A DNA stretch of 64,000 nucleotides from Pseudomonadales bacterium. GTDB taxonomy: Bacteria; Pseudomonadota; Gammaproteobacteria; Pseudomonadales; Azotimanducaceae. Below, in pieces: positions 18,267 to 27,170 of the stretch. The position numbers and the translations under genes were made by a program. The stretch covers positions 35,019 through 99,018 of the forward strand of contig JAQXDL010000008.1 in assembly GCA_029251375.1 (NCBI GenBank). The letters run 5' to 3'. How positions within the stretch are numbered: the first letter of the stretch is position 1; each line of letters begins with the position of its first letter. Below the pieces are notes generated by a model. The model saw only the letters and a list, made by a program, of their open reading frames with translations. It was not told the origin of the DNA and ran no database searches.

Positions 18267-19031
18267 TTAAGCCGCCGCGCTGATAAAACTCAAACGAACA
18301 CCGCAGTGCATTAGTGTCGTTTTATTGTCCGCATCTTCGACGGCAATATTCATTTTGGACGCTTGCTGCCTAATCGCATCTAAATTTGTCGCATTAAAGG
18401 CCATAGCACTAAGACCCTCGCCTCTACCATCAATATCGTTGTGGAAGACAATCGACGCATCCTCCAGCATCACAGCCCAAACGCCGTTTAGCTCCTGTAC
18501 AGATTCGTCCAGCACTTTGCCCCAACGTTTCGCCATATTTTCTGGGTCCTGCGCCTGTATAGAAACCGATCGAATACTTGAGACCCAAAGCGCCTGCCGT
18601 GACTCCCAGTCTGGTCCGGCCCAGCGCCAGGATTGCGGTGGTTCCATCTGATCAACGGATAAAATTGCCCCACCTATATCTTTCGGATGCAGATGGAAGG
18701 CTTTGGTATCAGCACTATCAAACTCCCATATCTTTCTCACTTTCAGTGATTCCGTATGGTTGCGCATAAACTCAATATTGTCCGTCTGCACCAGCACCAT
18801 GTAACCGCCATCGCCTCCTCGCCGCTCGAGCAATCGCCCTGCAGTGGTGCCCGGTTGAGTTGGTGCCACGACTTCCAGAAAAGTATCACCGATAGCCATG
18901 ACACTATTCTCAAGGCCAAATTCACCGACACCTGGATCTGCATAATCTTCACTGAGGCCTAACAGCTGGAAGAGTTCTTCTCTCACCTTAGCTAGGTTTT
19001 CAGCAACAAACGCTACTTGTCTGAGTCGCAT
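18267..19031 (-). CDS. VOC-family (glyoxalase-like) protein
   Basis: A 254-residue two-module vicinal-oxygen-chelate protein. The N-terminal module opens LRQVAFVAENLAKVREEL and contains AIGDTFLEVVAP, matching the glyoxalase-like domain; a second module begins around residue 130 (IRSVSIQAQDPENMAKRWG). Such proteins bind a divalent metal and act as dioxygenases, isomerases or binding proteins. The first gene of a two-gene unit with the TerB-like protein. No substrate can be assigned. Confidence 0.75.
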   Translation of the reverse strand: MRLRQVAFVAENLAKVREELFQLLGLSEDYADPGVGEFGLENSVMAIGDTFLEVVAPTQPGTTAGRLLERRGGDGGYMVLVQTDNIEFMRNHTESLKVRKIWEFDSADTKAFHLHPKDIGGAILSVDQMEPPQSWRWAGPDWESRQALWVSSIRSVSIQAQDPENMAKRWGKVLDESVQELNGVWAVMLEDASIVFHNDIDGRGEGLSAMAFNATNLDAIRQQASKMNIAVEDADNKTTLMHCGVRLSFISAAA

Positions 19032-19275
19032 GGGATCTCCTTGATGATAAAATTGACCTAAAAGTTGATGTTTTTGTCAGCTATGAATCAGTTAATATTA
19101 ACGCTTTAGGCGCCTTGTACGCCTTGCGTAATCGCTGCAGTATGGCCGAAACAAATTACGGAATCATCATCACTATGTTTGACGAGCAAAAGACCCATAC
19201 GAAAAATCGATTTAGCCTATTTATCACTACGATCTAATAACTTTTCAACTATGTTTTAACTAAGAGGCAACAACC

Positions 19276-20034
19276 ATGAAATACCTTCTGGCATTAATTT
19301 GTCTAGGATTGTCATCATCACTTTTGGCAGAATCCGATTTCGAAGCAACCGAAGCTAAATTGAAACTCGCCATGGAGCACGAGCGGCGCGGCGAAGATAA
19401 TAGCCGTGACAAAAATCGTATGCCCGTCGAGACACTAAAGTTTTTCGGCCTAAGAGACGACATGACCGTTCTTGAACTGCTTCCTGGCGGCGGTTGGTAC
19501 ACGCGTCTGTTAGCGCCCGTGCTCGAAGATGAAGGCAAGTTGTATGTTTCCATCGGCGCAGAACGCGTTGCTAAAGCAACAGAGGGTAAAGAGGGCTTTG
19601 GATCGTTGGAACTCATTCCATTTAATCGAGAAGACTTCATCAGAACTCCGGGGGTTCGTCGAGTTAGTGTGCCTGAATTCAGTTTTGCCATAAAAAAGAA
19701 AAATGTTGATTTGGTTCTCACATTCAGAAACCTGCACAACTTTGACGAAGAAGGCAGGCTCAATATGAATAAGGCGGTCTTCAAAGTGCTCAAGTCTGGT
19801 GGACATTATGGTGTCATCGACCATACGCGAAGACATATGGAAGGCGACCACAATGAAGTCTGGAGAAGAATGGATCCGGTTCAGATGATCAAAGAAATTG
19901 AAGCGGCAGGATTCGAGTTCGTTGACTACTCTGATCTTCATTATCGTGCTGATGACGAGCTTCGGTATGAGGTTGGTCGTAAATCGGTAGCCGGTAACAC
20001 AGATCGTTTTACGCTACTGTTTAAGAAACCTTAA
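19276..20034 (+). CDS. Predicted exported class I SAM methyltransferase
   Basis: A 252-residue protein with an apparent signal peptide (hydrophobic residues 4-18, cleavage near LLA). The catalytic domain has motif I VLELLPGGGWYTRLLAP near residue 65 and the later VLKSGGHYGVIDH stretch, as in COG4798-type predicted methyltransferases. The combination of a signal peptide with a SAM-dependent fold is a recurring oddity of this family because SAM is cytoplasmic. GAGG lies nine bases before the ATG. The acceptor is unknown. Confidence 0.78.
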   Translation: MKYLLALICLGLSSSLLAESDFEATEAKLKLAMEHERRGEDNSRDKNRMPVETLKFFGLRDDMTVLELLPGGGWYTRLLAPVLEDEGKLYVSIGAERVAKATEGKEGFGSLELIPFNREDFIRTPGVRRVSVPEFSFAIKKKNVDLVLTFRNLHNFDEEGRLNMNKAVFKVLKSGGHYGVIDHTRRHMEGDHNEVWRRMDPVQMIKEIEAAGFEFVDYSDLHYRADDELRYEVGRKSVAGNTDRFTLLFKKP

Positions 20035-20192
20035 TGCAGAAACATTTTTGGTCGCGCTGTACCCTACTTTTAAAGCGCTAGGTCTAGCGCGCCACAGGTA
20101 ACATGCACAAGCCGCACTTGTTGCTGAGCAATGAAGTTGTAGCACATGCAAATCTGACCTGTAAGCGTCATAAAACGAACTAAAGTTATACC

Positions 20193-20225
20193 TACATTCA
20201 ACCTGACAACCTCGGGTTGAATGTA
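20193..20225. promoter_or_regulatory. 11-base inverted repeat in the serA leader
   Basis: TACATTCAACC at 20193-20203 pairs perfectly with GGTTGAATGTA at 20215-20225 across an 11-base loop, ending 38 bases before the serA ATG. It could be an operator or a leader hairpin. There is no T-run after it, so it is not a typical terminator. Confidence 0.5.
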
Positions 20226-20263
20226 TAAACTGCGCTCCTGTCCCCGAGCCGCCAGTATCCAAA

Positions 20264-21490
20264 ATGAAAATATCCCTCGAAAAATCGAAGATCAAAATCC
20301 TGCTATTAGAGGGTGTCCATGAATCCGCTATTCAGGCTTTCGAACAAGATGGCTACTCCAATATCGAGTTACACTCTGGGTCATTGAGCCAAGAGGAACT
20401 GATTAAGAAGATTTCTGATGTCCATATCCTTGGCATTCGGTCCCGCACTCAGGTCAACGCAGAAGTAATGGCCGCTGCCCGCAAACTCATCGCAATCGGT
20501 TGCTTCTGCATCGGCACCAATCAGGTCAGCCTTATTGAAGCGCTTAAAAAAGGGACCGCTGTATTCAACGCGCCCTTCTCCAATACCCGCAGTGTGGCTG
20601 AACTCGTTATTGCGGAAGCCATCTTATTACTGCGGGGCATTCCTGAAAAAAATATTAAAGCGCACCGAGGCGAATGGCAAAAAACCGCCAAAGACAGTTA
20701 TGAAATTCGCGGGAAAACCCTCGGTATTATTGGCTATGGCAACATTGGTTCGCAGGTAAGTGTGCTGGCAGAGTCGATTGGCATGAAAGTTCGCTTTTAT
20801 GACTCCGTCAGTAAACTGCCACTGGGCAATGCTGAGCAAGCGAACAGTCTGCAAGAAATGCTGGCGCTGAGCGATGTTGTCACACTGCATGTGCCTGAAA
20901 ATGACGCCACCGTCAAAATGATCGGGGCCGCTGAACTCAATAGCATGAAGCCCGGTAGCGTGATCATCAACGCCTCCCGTGGCACAGTCATTGACATCGA
21001 TGCGCTCGCGGACGCACTTCGAACGAAGAAGATTGGCGGCGCGGCAATTGATGTTTTCCCGACGGAACCAAAATCCGCAGCTGAAGAATTCATTTCACCT
21101 TTGCGTGAATTCGAAAATTGCATACTGACACCGCATGTTGGCGGCAGCACGATGGAAGCTCAAGAGAAAATTGGCTCCGAAGTCGCGCTCAAGCTTATTA
21201 AGTTCTCAGACAACGGCTCCACTTTATCGAGCGTTAACTTTCCTGAAGTCACGCTGCCGACGCACGCCGGCAGCCATCGCCTGTTACATATTCACGAAAA
21301 TGTGCCGGGGGTATTGTCCCAGATAAATAATTTCTTTTCGGATAAGGGCATCAATATTCAAGCTCAGCATCTTCAGACCAACCAAGATGTTGGCTATGTT
21401 GTGACCGATATTGATGAGGAATACAGTCAGATTGCGCTGAAACACCTGGAACTAATACCGGGAACCATTAAGTCTCGGGTCTTATTCTGA
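20264..21490 (+). CDS. serA: D-3-phosphoglycerate dehydrogenase
   Basis: A 408-residue protein of the E. coli SerA type. It catalyses the first step of serine synthesis, oxidising 3-phosphoglycerate with NAD+. Visible: GYGNIG at residues 157-162 of the Rossmann domain, the substrate arginine in NASRGTVID near 237, the catalytic Glu in PTEP near 267, the catalytic His in TPHVGG near 290, and a C-terminal ACT domain (about 335-408, HENVPGVLSQIN) that senses serine. Its length equals the family norm. It is a single-gene unit with a hairpin in its leader. Confidence 0.95.
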   Translation: MKISLEKSKIKILLLEGVHESAIQAFEQDGYSNIELHSGSLSQEELIKKISDVHILGIRSRTQVNAEVMAAARKLIAIGCFCIGTNQVSLIEALKKGTAVFNAPFSNTRSVAELVIAEAILLLRGIPEKNIKAHRGEWQKTAKDSYEIRGKTLGIIGYGNIGSQVSVLAESIGMKVRFYDSVSKLPLGNAEQANSLQEMLALSDVVTLHVPENDATVKMIGAAELNSMKPGSVIINASRGTVIDIDALADALRTKKIGGAAIDVFPTEPKSAAEEFISPLREFENCILTPHVGGSTMEAQEKIGSEVALKLIKFSDNGSTLSSVNFPEVTLPTHAGSHRLLHIHENVPGVLSQINNFFSDKGINIQAQHLQTNQDVGYVVTDIDEEYSQIALKHLELIPGTIKSRVLF

Positions 21491-21580
21491 TTAGACAGCG
21501 ACATTGCCGAGACCTGACAGCAAGTCGTTGCCCCCTCTTAGTTTGCCACCGAACCAATTGGCCGGTTCAGAAAACAACAG
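21491..21580. other. Short spacer after serA
   Basis: Ninety bases between the serA stop and the peroxiredoxin-like fragment. It holds a weak hairpin (GAACC at 21551 with GGTTC at 21564) with no T-run; no gene is seen. Confidence 0.4.
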
Positions 21581-21718
21581 CTATTTCTGCGTCATACGCC
21601 TGAGCTCAACTATCAACTCGTCTGGATCACAGCGCGAACGGATATCAACATCGGCGAATTGATAACAAATCTTTCGGTCACGACCAATCAGATATGAAAA
21701 GTCATCTACCTGCACACG
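21581..21718 (-). pseudogene. Fragment of a peroxiredoxin/thioredoxin-like protein (C-terminal end only)
   Basis: The minus strand has an open stretch of about 46 codons ending in TAG. It reads VDDFSYLIGRDRKICYQFAD and continues into DVDIRSRCDPDELIVELRRM, which resembles the last strand and helix of AhpC/TSA-type proteins (fold pattern: I-x-R-x-G/R-x-I then V-D-x-x-x-R then helix). No start codon or N-terminal active-site part precedes it: just upstream the DNA is AT-rich with in-frame stops. It looks like the remnant of a truncated gene. Similarity is judged by eye. Confidence 0.5.
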
Positions 21719-21910
21719 AAAAATAAATTTGTTAAATTAATTAAATATCAATACTTTATAATCAATAATTAGAAACAAGATTAAGTCTAACGGTGTTCAT
21801 ATTTGACACTTTTGGATATCTACGCAGAATCATCCTAATGATTTTTCACCACAGACCTCTTCAGCAGCAATAACTACCTAACCTTTTTTCTATCGTCCGT
21901 CGATCACAAC
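21719..21910. other. AT-rich non-coding stretch
   Basis: Base composition turns markedly AT-rich (long A/T runs around 21720-21770). I see no gene, hairpin or clear promoter pair. It may mark the junction where the adjacent gene was truncated. Confidence 0.4.
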
Positions 21911-22411
21911 TTAGCCTAAAGGCTTCATCAGCAACGTCACTTGCTTTGTGCCATTTTCAGTCGATTGAGTGCCTACAGAGCTAAAGCCCATTTTTTCATG
22001 AAGCGCTAAAGATTCAACGTTCTCAGGCTGAAGATTAACTTCACAACACAATGACAGGCAGCCAGCATCGCGCGCTATCGCTGTGAGATTTTTATATATA
22101 AAACTCGCCACACCCTGCCCCCGATAGGCTGCCGACACCATGATGCGATCGATATAGAGAAATTGCGTATATCGTTCAACGAACCAGCGATAATTAACAC
22201 TGTCGTAGTTTATCGTTGGATTCATTACAACAACCGTACCTGCCAACACACCGTCAGCATCGACAACCTTGTAGAAGTGATGCAGCACATCGGGGTACCA
22301 GCGAAAATCATCAAGCGGTATCGAGTTCACATGCGGCAAGCAGCTCTCATTCAATTGATGAATCAAAAGCAGATCGGATTTTTCGACGGTTACGAGGCTA
22401 AATTGCGGCAT
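21911..22411 (-). CDS. GNAT-family acetyltransferase
   Basis: A 166-residue GNAT protein. The acetyl-CoA site is seen as RIMVSAAYRGQGVASFIYKN near residues 90-109 (R-G-Q-G-V-A pattern), followed by CCEVNLQPENVESLALHEKMGF. The mid-region GVLAGTVVVMNP is the usual beta-4 region. It resembles GNATs acting on small amines; the acceptor is unknown. AAGGAA lies upstream. Confidence 0.8.
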   Translation of the reverse strand: MPQFSLVTVEKSDLLLIHQLNESCLPHVNSIPLDDFRWYPDVLHHFYKVVDADGVLAGTVVVMNPTINYDSVNYRWFVERYTQFLYIDRIMVSAAYRGQGVASFIYKNLTAIARDAGCLSLCCEVNLQPENVESLALHEKMGFSSVGTQSTENGTKQVTLLMKPLG

Positions 22412-23265
22412 TTATTGAATTGTTCCTTATTTTTGCGACTATTGAATATCTCATAGGCTTGGGCGCTCCGTCAGAGCCACTCAACTAGGTAACTTCTGTA
22501 TATGATAACGCTTACGACGTTGTATAGGGTGCGCCAGCTCAACGGATCCCCTTAGGTGAAAAAACAGATCAGCAACTAATCATTGAAACGTCTAAAAATA
22601 AATGGGCCTAACATCAAATCTCAGTGTCTGTTCTTGTAGTGACTAATGATTAATGACTAAGGACTAGTGACAGATAAACATCTCCAAATTAATCACTCGG
22701 TCTATGCGTAGAAACTCATTTTACGCATTCAAGCAGGAAAGATAGCCGCGCTCAGCGACCTAATTGAGCATTGGCAGGATAAGTTTGTGAAAGTGGTATC
22801 GGTTATGGGTCGAGATAAACATCTTGCTCTCGATGCGTTTCTGCAAGCTTGGTTAGGGATCGTCAAGTCTCTGCCACAGCCAGTATCGCAACCTATTTAT
22901 TTGGCCAACATCAAGTGAGCGCTGTCGATTTTGACCGTCATTTTTTTGCGCCTACCAATTTTTTCAGCAAGAATCTATTATGGGAAGATTGCGTGCGCCA
23001 CCATTTTTATATGCTACGCCTTGGCGATATGCTCGATTTGCATACTGTTGCCGACCTCGATGAATAAAAATGCGATTAATCGCCACTTAAAACGACTTGA
23101 GCTACAGACTGCTTTATTGATAAAACAGATTGCGTGAATGACGAAGCAACCTTAAAAAGGCATTGACCGACAGCGAAACTGCTAAGTTTAGTTGAGTCGG
23201 CAGGCTAAATTAGCTTGGAAAGTTTCCCAAGAATATTAAATATAAAAGTTACAACGGGGTTTGAT
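22412..23265. other. 854-base stretch without a confident gene; decayed coding remnant suspected
   Basis: No intact gene is convincing. From 22849 to 23067 the plus strand has a short open frame whose end (VDFDRHFFAPTNFF, then WEDCVRHHFYMLRLGDMLD) looks protein-like. Just upstream, in another frame, 22738-22914 reads KIAALSDLIEHWQDKFVKVV and on into DAFLQAWLGIVKSLPQPV. The two could be one gene split by a frameshift near 22915. I cannot name the family. The 22630-22670 area has short imperfect repeats of GACTAA. Confidence 0.4.
22738..23067 (+). pseudogene. Possible frameshifted coding remnant, family unknown
   Basis: Two protein-like frames abut around 22915: the first ends in TGA, and the second continues to TAA at 23065. 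No in-frame start with a ribosome site precedes the first. This is suggestive only; codon-level tests were not possible. Confidence 0.3.
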
Positions 23266-23994
23266 ATGAAGTTTGTCAGTTTTCTATTGTTATTTCTGCC
23301 TTTGATGGCGGTCGCTGACCGTGACGCAAAGTCACTGATCGACGAGATGGAGGCGCTGTACCGAGGCGAATCTAGCAAAGCAACTATGACCATGAAAGTG
23401 GAAACACCGCAGTACAGTCGAACCATGCAGATGGAATCGAGCAGCGTTGGTCAGCAGGATGCATTCATCCGCATACTCTCCCCCAAAAAAGATCGTGGCA
23501 TCTCAACCTTAAAGCTTGATCAAGAAATGTGGAATTTTTTCCCTAAAATTAACAAAGTTATTAAGGTACCACCGTCAATGATGATGGGCTCATGGATGGG
23601 TAGTGACTTCACCAATGATGACCTTGTCAAACAGACCACGCTAACCGAAGAATACGACCTGAAATTGATCGAGACAGCGACCCAATATAGCATCACCCTG
23701 CTGCCTCGAGAGCAGACCGTTACCGTTTGGGGGCGAATCGACTATATCGTCAATAAAGAACATTTGGTGCCCGTCAGCCAGAGCTTCTATGATGATGACG
23801 GCATCATGATTCGCAAGATGGTGTTCTCAGAGGTCAAGGACTTTGGCGGCAGGCTCATGCCATCTGTGATGGAAATGATACCGTTAAACAAAGAAGGACA
23901 CAGAACCATCATTGTTTATGACAATCTCGAATTTGACCCACCCGATGTTGATAAATCTATCTTTACCTTGAGACACTTAAAGAGTCGCTTTTAA
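23266..23994 (+). CDS. Outer membrane lipoprotein-sorting protein (LolA-like), ABC-associated
   Basis: About 242 residues from the ATG at 23266, chosen because it starts a clean signal peptide (MKFVSFLLLFLPLMAVA). The body carries the LolA-like family features: ALYRGESSKATMTMKVETP near residue 30, RILSPKKDRGISTLK, the PPSMMMGSWMGSDFTNDDLV segment near 107, and ends in IFTLRHLKSRF. It shares the fold of the LolA-like gene at 1005-2018 but is shorter. The stop shares its last base with the ATG of the first permease (TAATG). I infer that it accepts a lipid or lipoprotein released by the ABC transporter that follows. Confidence 0.82.
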   Translation: MKFVSFLLLFLPLMAVADRDAKSLIDEMEALYRGESSKATMTMKVETPQYSRTMQMESSSVGQQDAFIRILSPKKDRGISTLKLDQEMWNFFPKINKVIKVPPSMMMGSWMGSDFTNDDLVKQTTLTEEYDLKLIETATQYSITLLPREQTVTVWGRIDYIVNKEHLVPVSQSFYDDDGIMIRKMVFSEVKDFGGRLMPSVMEMIPLNKEGHRTIIVYDNLEFDPPDVDKSIFTLRHLKSRF

Positions 23995-25214
23995 TGTTGC
24001 TAATCAAATTGGCCTTCAGGAACATATTTCGGCAAAGGCGTCGCTCGCTATTAACCGCCTTGAGCTTAACGGGTGGATATGTCCTAAGTGTTTTTTCTAT
24101 TTCAATGCAGGATGGCAGTTACGCCAATGCCATTGCGTTTTTTACAGAGGATCATTCCGGCCACATTCAAATTCACAAGGATGACTACCTAGACCGCGCT
24201 AAAATACATAAGACCATCGACAATCCGAACGACGTCGCCGCTATTCTCGACAAGCACCCTTCCATTGCCACCTATACAACCCGAGTATTTGCCCCCGCGC
24301 TGTCTTATTCTGATAATGGCAATACACCGGTGCAGGTGATTGGCGTCGATGTATTGCGTGAAAAACAAACGAGCCGTCTTTATCAGAAGATCACTGGCGG
24401 TAATTATTTTGCTGACAGACCCAACGACGATGGCTACTTCTCGGCAATGATTGGTGCTGGCGTGGCAAATTCTCTCGATGTTGGACTCGGCGACGAACTC
24501 ATTTTAATCTCTCAGGGAGCTGACGGCTCGATCGCGAACGATATATTCATCATTTCTGCGGTCATAGGCGAAAACAACTCACCGGATAAAAATACCGTCT
24601 TCTTACCGCTATCAGGTGCTCAGTCATTCCTGACGATGTACGGCAAAGTACATCAATTTTCCATCTTACTAACCGATATTGCAGATGCAAGAGACGTTGC
24701 AAGCGAGCTACAAACATCAATTCCCGGCCTGAGCGTTGCACCTTGGCAGATTGTCGAAAATAGTTTCTATAAGACAATGCAAGCAGATCGCGAAGGTAAT
24801 CTAGTCATGCTGATCATCATCGGCATCATTGTCTTCATCGGCGTTCTCAATACTGTACTAATGAGCGTGCTGGAAAGAAGCAGAGAGTTTGGCGTGTTAA
24901 AGGCCATGGGGAGTCGTCCAAGCAAAATCGTCAGCATGATTACTCTGGAGGTAACCATGCTATCGGCAATGAGTATCGTATTGGGTCTGGCACTAGCAAT
25001 ACCTATAACGTACTGGTTCAGCACTGCCGGGATTGAATTGCCTGAGCCCGTCGATGTGGGTGGCATCAAAATGAGCCATATGACCGGCTTGTTAACACCC
25101 ATTGTATTTATCGTGCCGATGATTGGTATTTTCTTTGCAGCCATTGTGGTCAGTATTTTCCCAGGCCTGCGAGCAGCCAACGTTACACCCACCGCCGCAA
25201 TGCGAAGCCATTAG
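23994..25214 (+). CDS. ABC transporter permease, FtsX/MacB-LolC type (first)
   Basis: A 406-residue permease with one N-terminal transmembrane helix (about 18-38), a large periplasmic MacB-PCD-like domain, and three C-terminal helices near 270-290, 320-340 and 365-390. The FtsX-domain signature region ERSREFGVLKAMGSRPSKI is at about residues 295-313. This topology fits mechanotransmission transporters (LolCE, MacB) that move substrates from the outer leaflet instead of across the membrane. It is coupled to the LolA-like gene and followed nine bases later by a second permease. Confidence 0.88.
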   Translation: MLLIKLAFRNIFRQRRRSLLTALSLTGGYVLSVFSISMQDGSYANAIAFFTEDHSGHIQIHKDDYLDRAKIHKTIDNPNDVAAILDKHPSIATYTTRVFAPALSYSDNGNTPVQVIGVDVLREKQTSRLYQKITGGNYFADRPNDDGYFSAMIGAGVANSLDVGLGDELILISQGADGSIANDIFIISAVIGENNSPDKNTVFLPLSGAQSFLTMYGKVHQFSILLTDIADARDVASELQTSIPGLSVAPWQIVENSFYKTMQADREGNLVMLIIIGIIVFIGVLNTVLMSVLERSREFGVLKAMGSRPSKIVSMITLEVTMLSAMSIVLGLALAIPITYWFSTAGIELPEPVDVGGIKMSHMTGLLTPIVFIVPMIGIFFAAIVVSIFPGLRAANVTPTAAMRSH

Positions 25215-25223
25215 GAGGACGTT

Positions 25224-26447
25224 ATGCAACTCGTTCAACTCGCCTTCAGAAATCTGTTTCGCAATACAAGAAGAACCATTCTCACTGTCTTGCTAATTTC
25301 CTTCAGCCTCACTGCACTGATCATTACTGATGCAATGATGCGAGGCATGACCGACCTTATCGTAAAAAGTATCACAGAGACGCTACTGGGCGAGGCGCAA
25401 ATACATAAACTGGGGTTTCGAGATAATTTTGATATTGACCTATTTATCGACGATGCCGCTGATCTTGAAGACTCTCTGTCGAATGACCCAACCGTGTTAG
25501 CCCATGCAAGCAGGACTATCAGCGGCGCCATAATCTCTTCCAGTTACAACGTCACGGGCGGTATGGTGTATGGCATCGACGCTGATGCTGAAGCCGATTT
25601 AAGCAGAATCAAAATTGCGGTTGAATCGGGCACCTATTTATCAGGCAAACCGAATGAGATCCTTATCGGTAAAACCATGGGGGAATTACTCGAAATAAAA
25701 CTCGGTGATCGCATCGTCGTTACATTGACCGAAGCAAACACCGGCGAGATGACTCAAGCATTGTTTCGCGTTTCAGGTTTATTACATTTTGGTATTACCG
25801 AGATTGATAAAAATATGGTCTTCATCAACATCGATGAAGCACGCAAGCTAATTCGACTAGGCGAACACGGCGCTCATGAAATTGCCATTCGCTTTCGTAA
25901 CCCTGAAGACGCGAAGAACCCTGACTTAGCCGTTTTCAAAGATCACAACACTGAAAGCCTAGAGTCATTGAGTTGGCTACAACTCAATAAGGAAGTCTCG
26001 AGCATTATAGAAATGTCGAGTTATGGCACGCTCATTATCGGTCTGATTTTATTTTTATTGGCATCACTTGGCGTCATCAACTCGATGTTCATGTCAATTT
26101 ACGAGCGCATTTACGAATTTGGCGTACTCAAAGCGATTGGTACCCGGCCGCTGGACTTAGGCGTACTTATCATGGTCGAGTCGTTATTGATCGCACTTAT
26201 TAGCTGTGCTGTCGGCATCATTCTCGCTCTATTGATTAGTGAATATACATCCACCGTAGGTATTCCGCTGGGAGAGATGGAGTTTTCGGGCTTAGCAATC
26301 AGCGATCGTATCCTGACCCAGTTTCATATCTCACAAATTACCGAACTGCCGATATATGTCATTTTGCTAACCATGGTATCAGGTCTCTACCCAGCTTGGT
26401 TCGCGTCGAAAATTATACCAACAGAAGCACTCCAAAGAAGTCTCTAG
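25224..26447 (+). CDS. ABC transporter permease, FtsX/MacB-LolC type (second)
   Basis: A 407-residue permease with the same four-helix plan as the preceding one but clearly divergent sequence. The FtsX motif reads ERIYEFGVLKAIGTRPLDL near residues 294-312. AGGAGG precedes the ATG by six bases. Two different permeases with one ATPase suggest a heterodimer like LolC-LolE. Confidence 0.88.
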   Translation: MQLVQLAFRNLFRNTRRTILTVLLISFSLTALIITDAMMRGMTDLIVKSITETLLGEAQIHKLGFRDNFDIDLFIDDAADLEDSLSNDPTVLAHASRTISGAIISSSYNVTGGMVYGIDADAEADLSRIKIAVESGTYLSGKPNEILIGKTMGELLEIKLGDRIVVTLTEANTGEMTQALFRVSGLLHFGITEIDKNMVFINIDEARKLIRLGEHGAHEIAIRFRNPEDAKNPDLAVFKDHNTESLESLSWLQLNKEVSSIIEMSSYGTLIIGLILFLLASLGVINSMFMSIYERIYEFGVLKAIGTRPLDLGVLIMVESLLIALISCAVGIILALLISEYTSTVGIPLGEMEFSGLAISDRILTQFHISQITELPIYVILLTMVSGLYPAWFASKIIPTEALQRSL

Positions 26448-26477
26448 CGCATCTGAAGAAAGAGCAGAGGAAACACT

Positions 26478-27167
26478 ATGACAATCGTTATCAAAACCAA
26501 GAATCTATGTCGTTATTTTGGCGACAATGAAGAAACCATGGTTAAAGCCGCCGACCAGGTCAACATAGAGATTGAAAAGGGTGAGTTTACCGCCATCATC
26601 GGCCCGTCAGGATCGGGAAAAACAACCGTCCTTCATTTGATGGGCGGCCTTGATAACCCCACCTCAGGCGAGGTCGAATTATCAGGCAAAAACATTGCAA
26701 AAATGTCCGGTGGTGAACTGTGTGATTTGCGACGGGATCACATTGGTTTCATTTTCCAGTCTTACAACCTTATTCCTGTGCTCTCGGCAGAGGAAAACAT
26801 TGAGTACATCATGCTGTTGCAGGGCGTAAAGGCATCTGAACGAAAAAAACGGGTTAAAGAAATGCTCGAGTTGGTTGGTCTGTCGGGCTTGGAAGATCGA
26901 CGTCCGGGTAAGCTCTCTGGCGGACAACAACAGCGTGTTGCCATAGCTCGCGCGATGGCCTCTAGACCGGATATTATTCTGGCTGACGAGCCTACCGCTA
27001 ATCTGGACTCGAAGACTGGCATCGCTTTGCTGGATGTCATGAAAGAACTGAATGAAAAACACGATATGACCTTCGTGTTTTCAACTCACGATGAAAAAAT
27101 CATGTCCCGTGCGAGCCGACTCATTCATATGCGAGACGGTAAAGTCGAATTGGACGAGCGTAAATAA
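26478..27167 (+). CDS. ABC transporter ATP-binding protein (LolD/MacB type)
   Basis: A 229-residue ATPase. Walker [10 protein letters not shown] at residues 42-50, Q-loop [20 protein letters not shown] near 92-111, signature KLSGGQQQR near 143, Walker [12 protein letters not shown] near 164, and H-loop FSTHD near 198. The sequence matches the LolD/MacB/FtsE branch that drives FtsX-type permeases. GAGG precedes its ATG. It probably forms a 2:1:1 complex with the two upstream permeases. Confidence 0.92.
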   Translation: MTIVIKTKNLCRYFGDNEETMVKAADQVNIEIEKGEFTAIIGPSGSGKTTVLHLMGGLDNPTSGEVELSGKNIAKMSGGELCDLRRDHIGFIFQSYNLIPVLSAEENIEYIMLLQGVKASERKKRVKEMLELVGLSGLEDRRPGKLSGGQQQRVAIARAMASRPDIILADEPTANLDSKTGIALLDVMKELNEKHDMTFVFSTHDEKIMSRASRLIHMRDGKVELDERK

Positions 27168-27170
27168 CGA

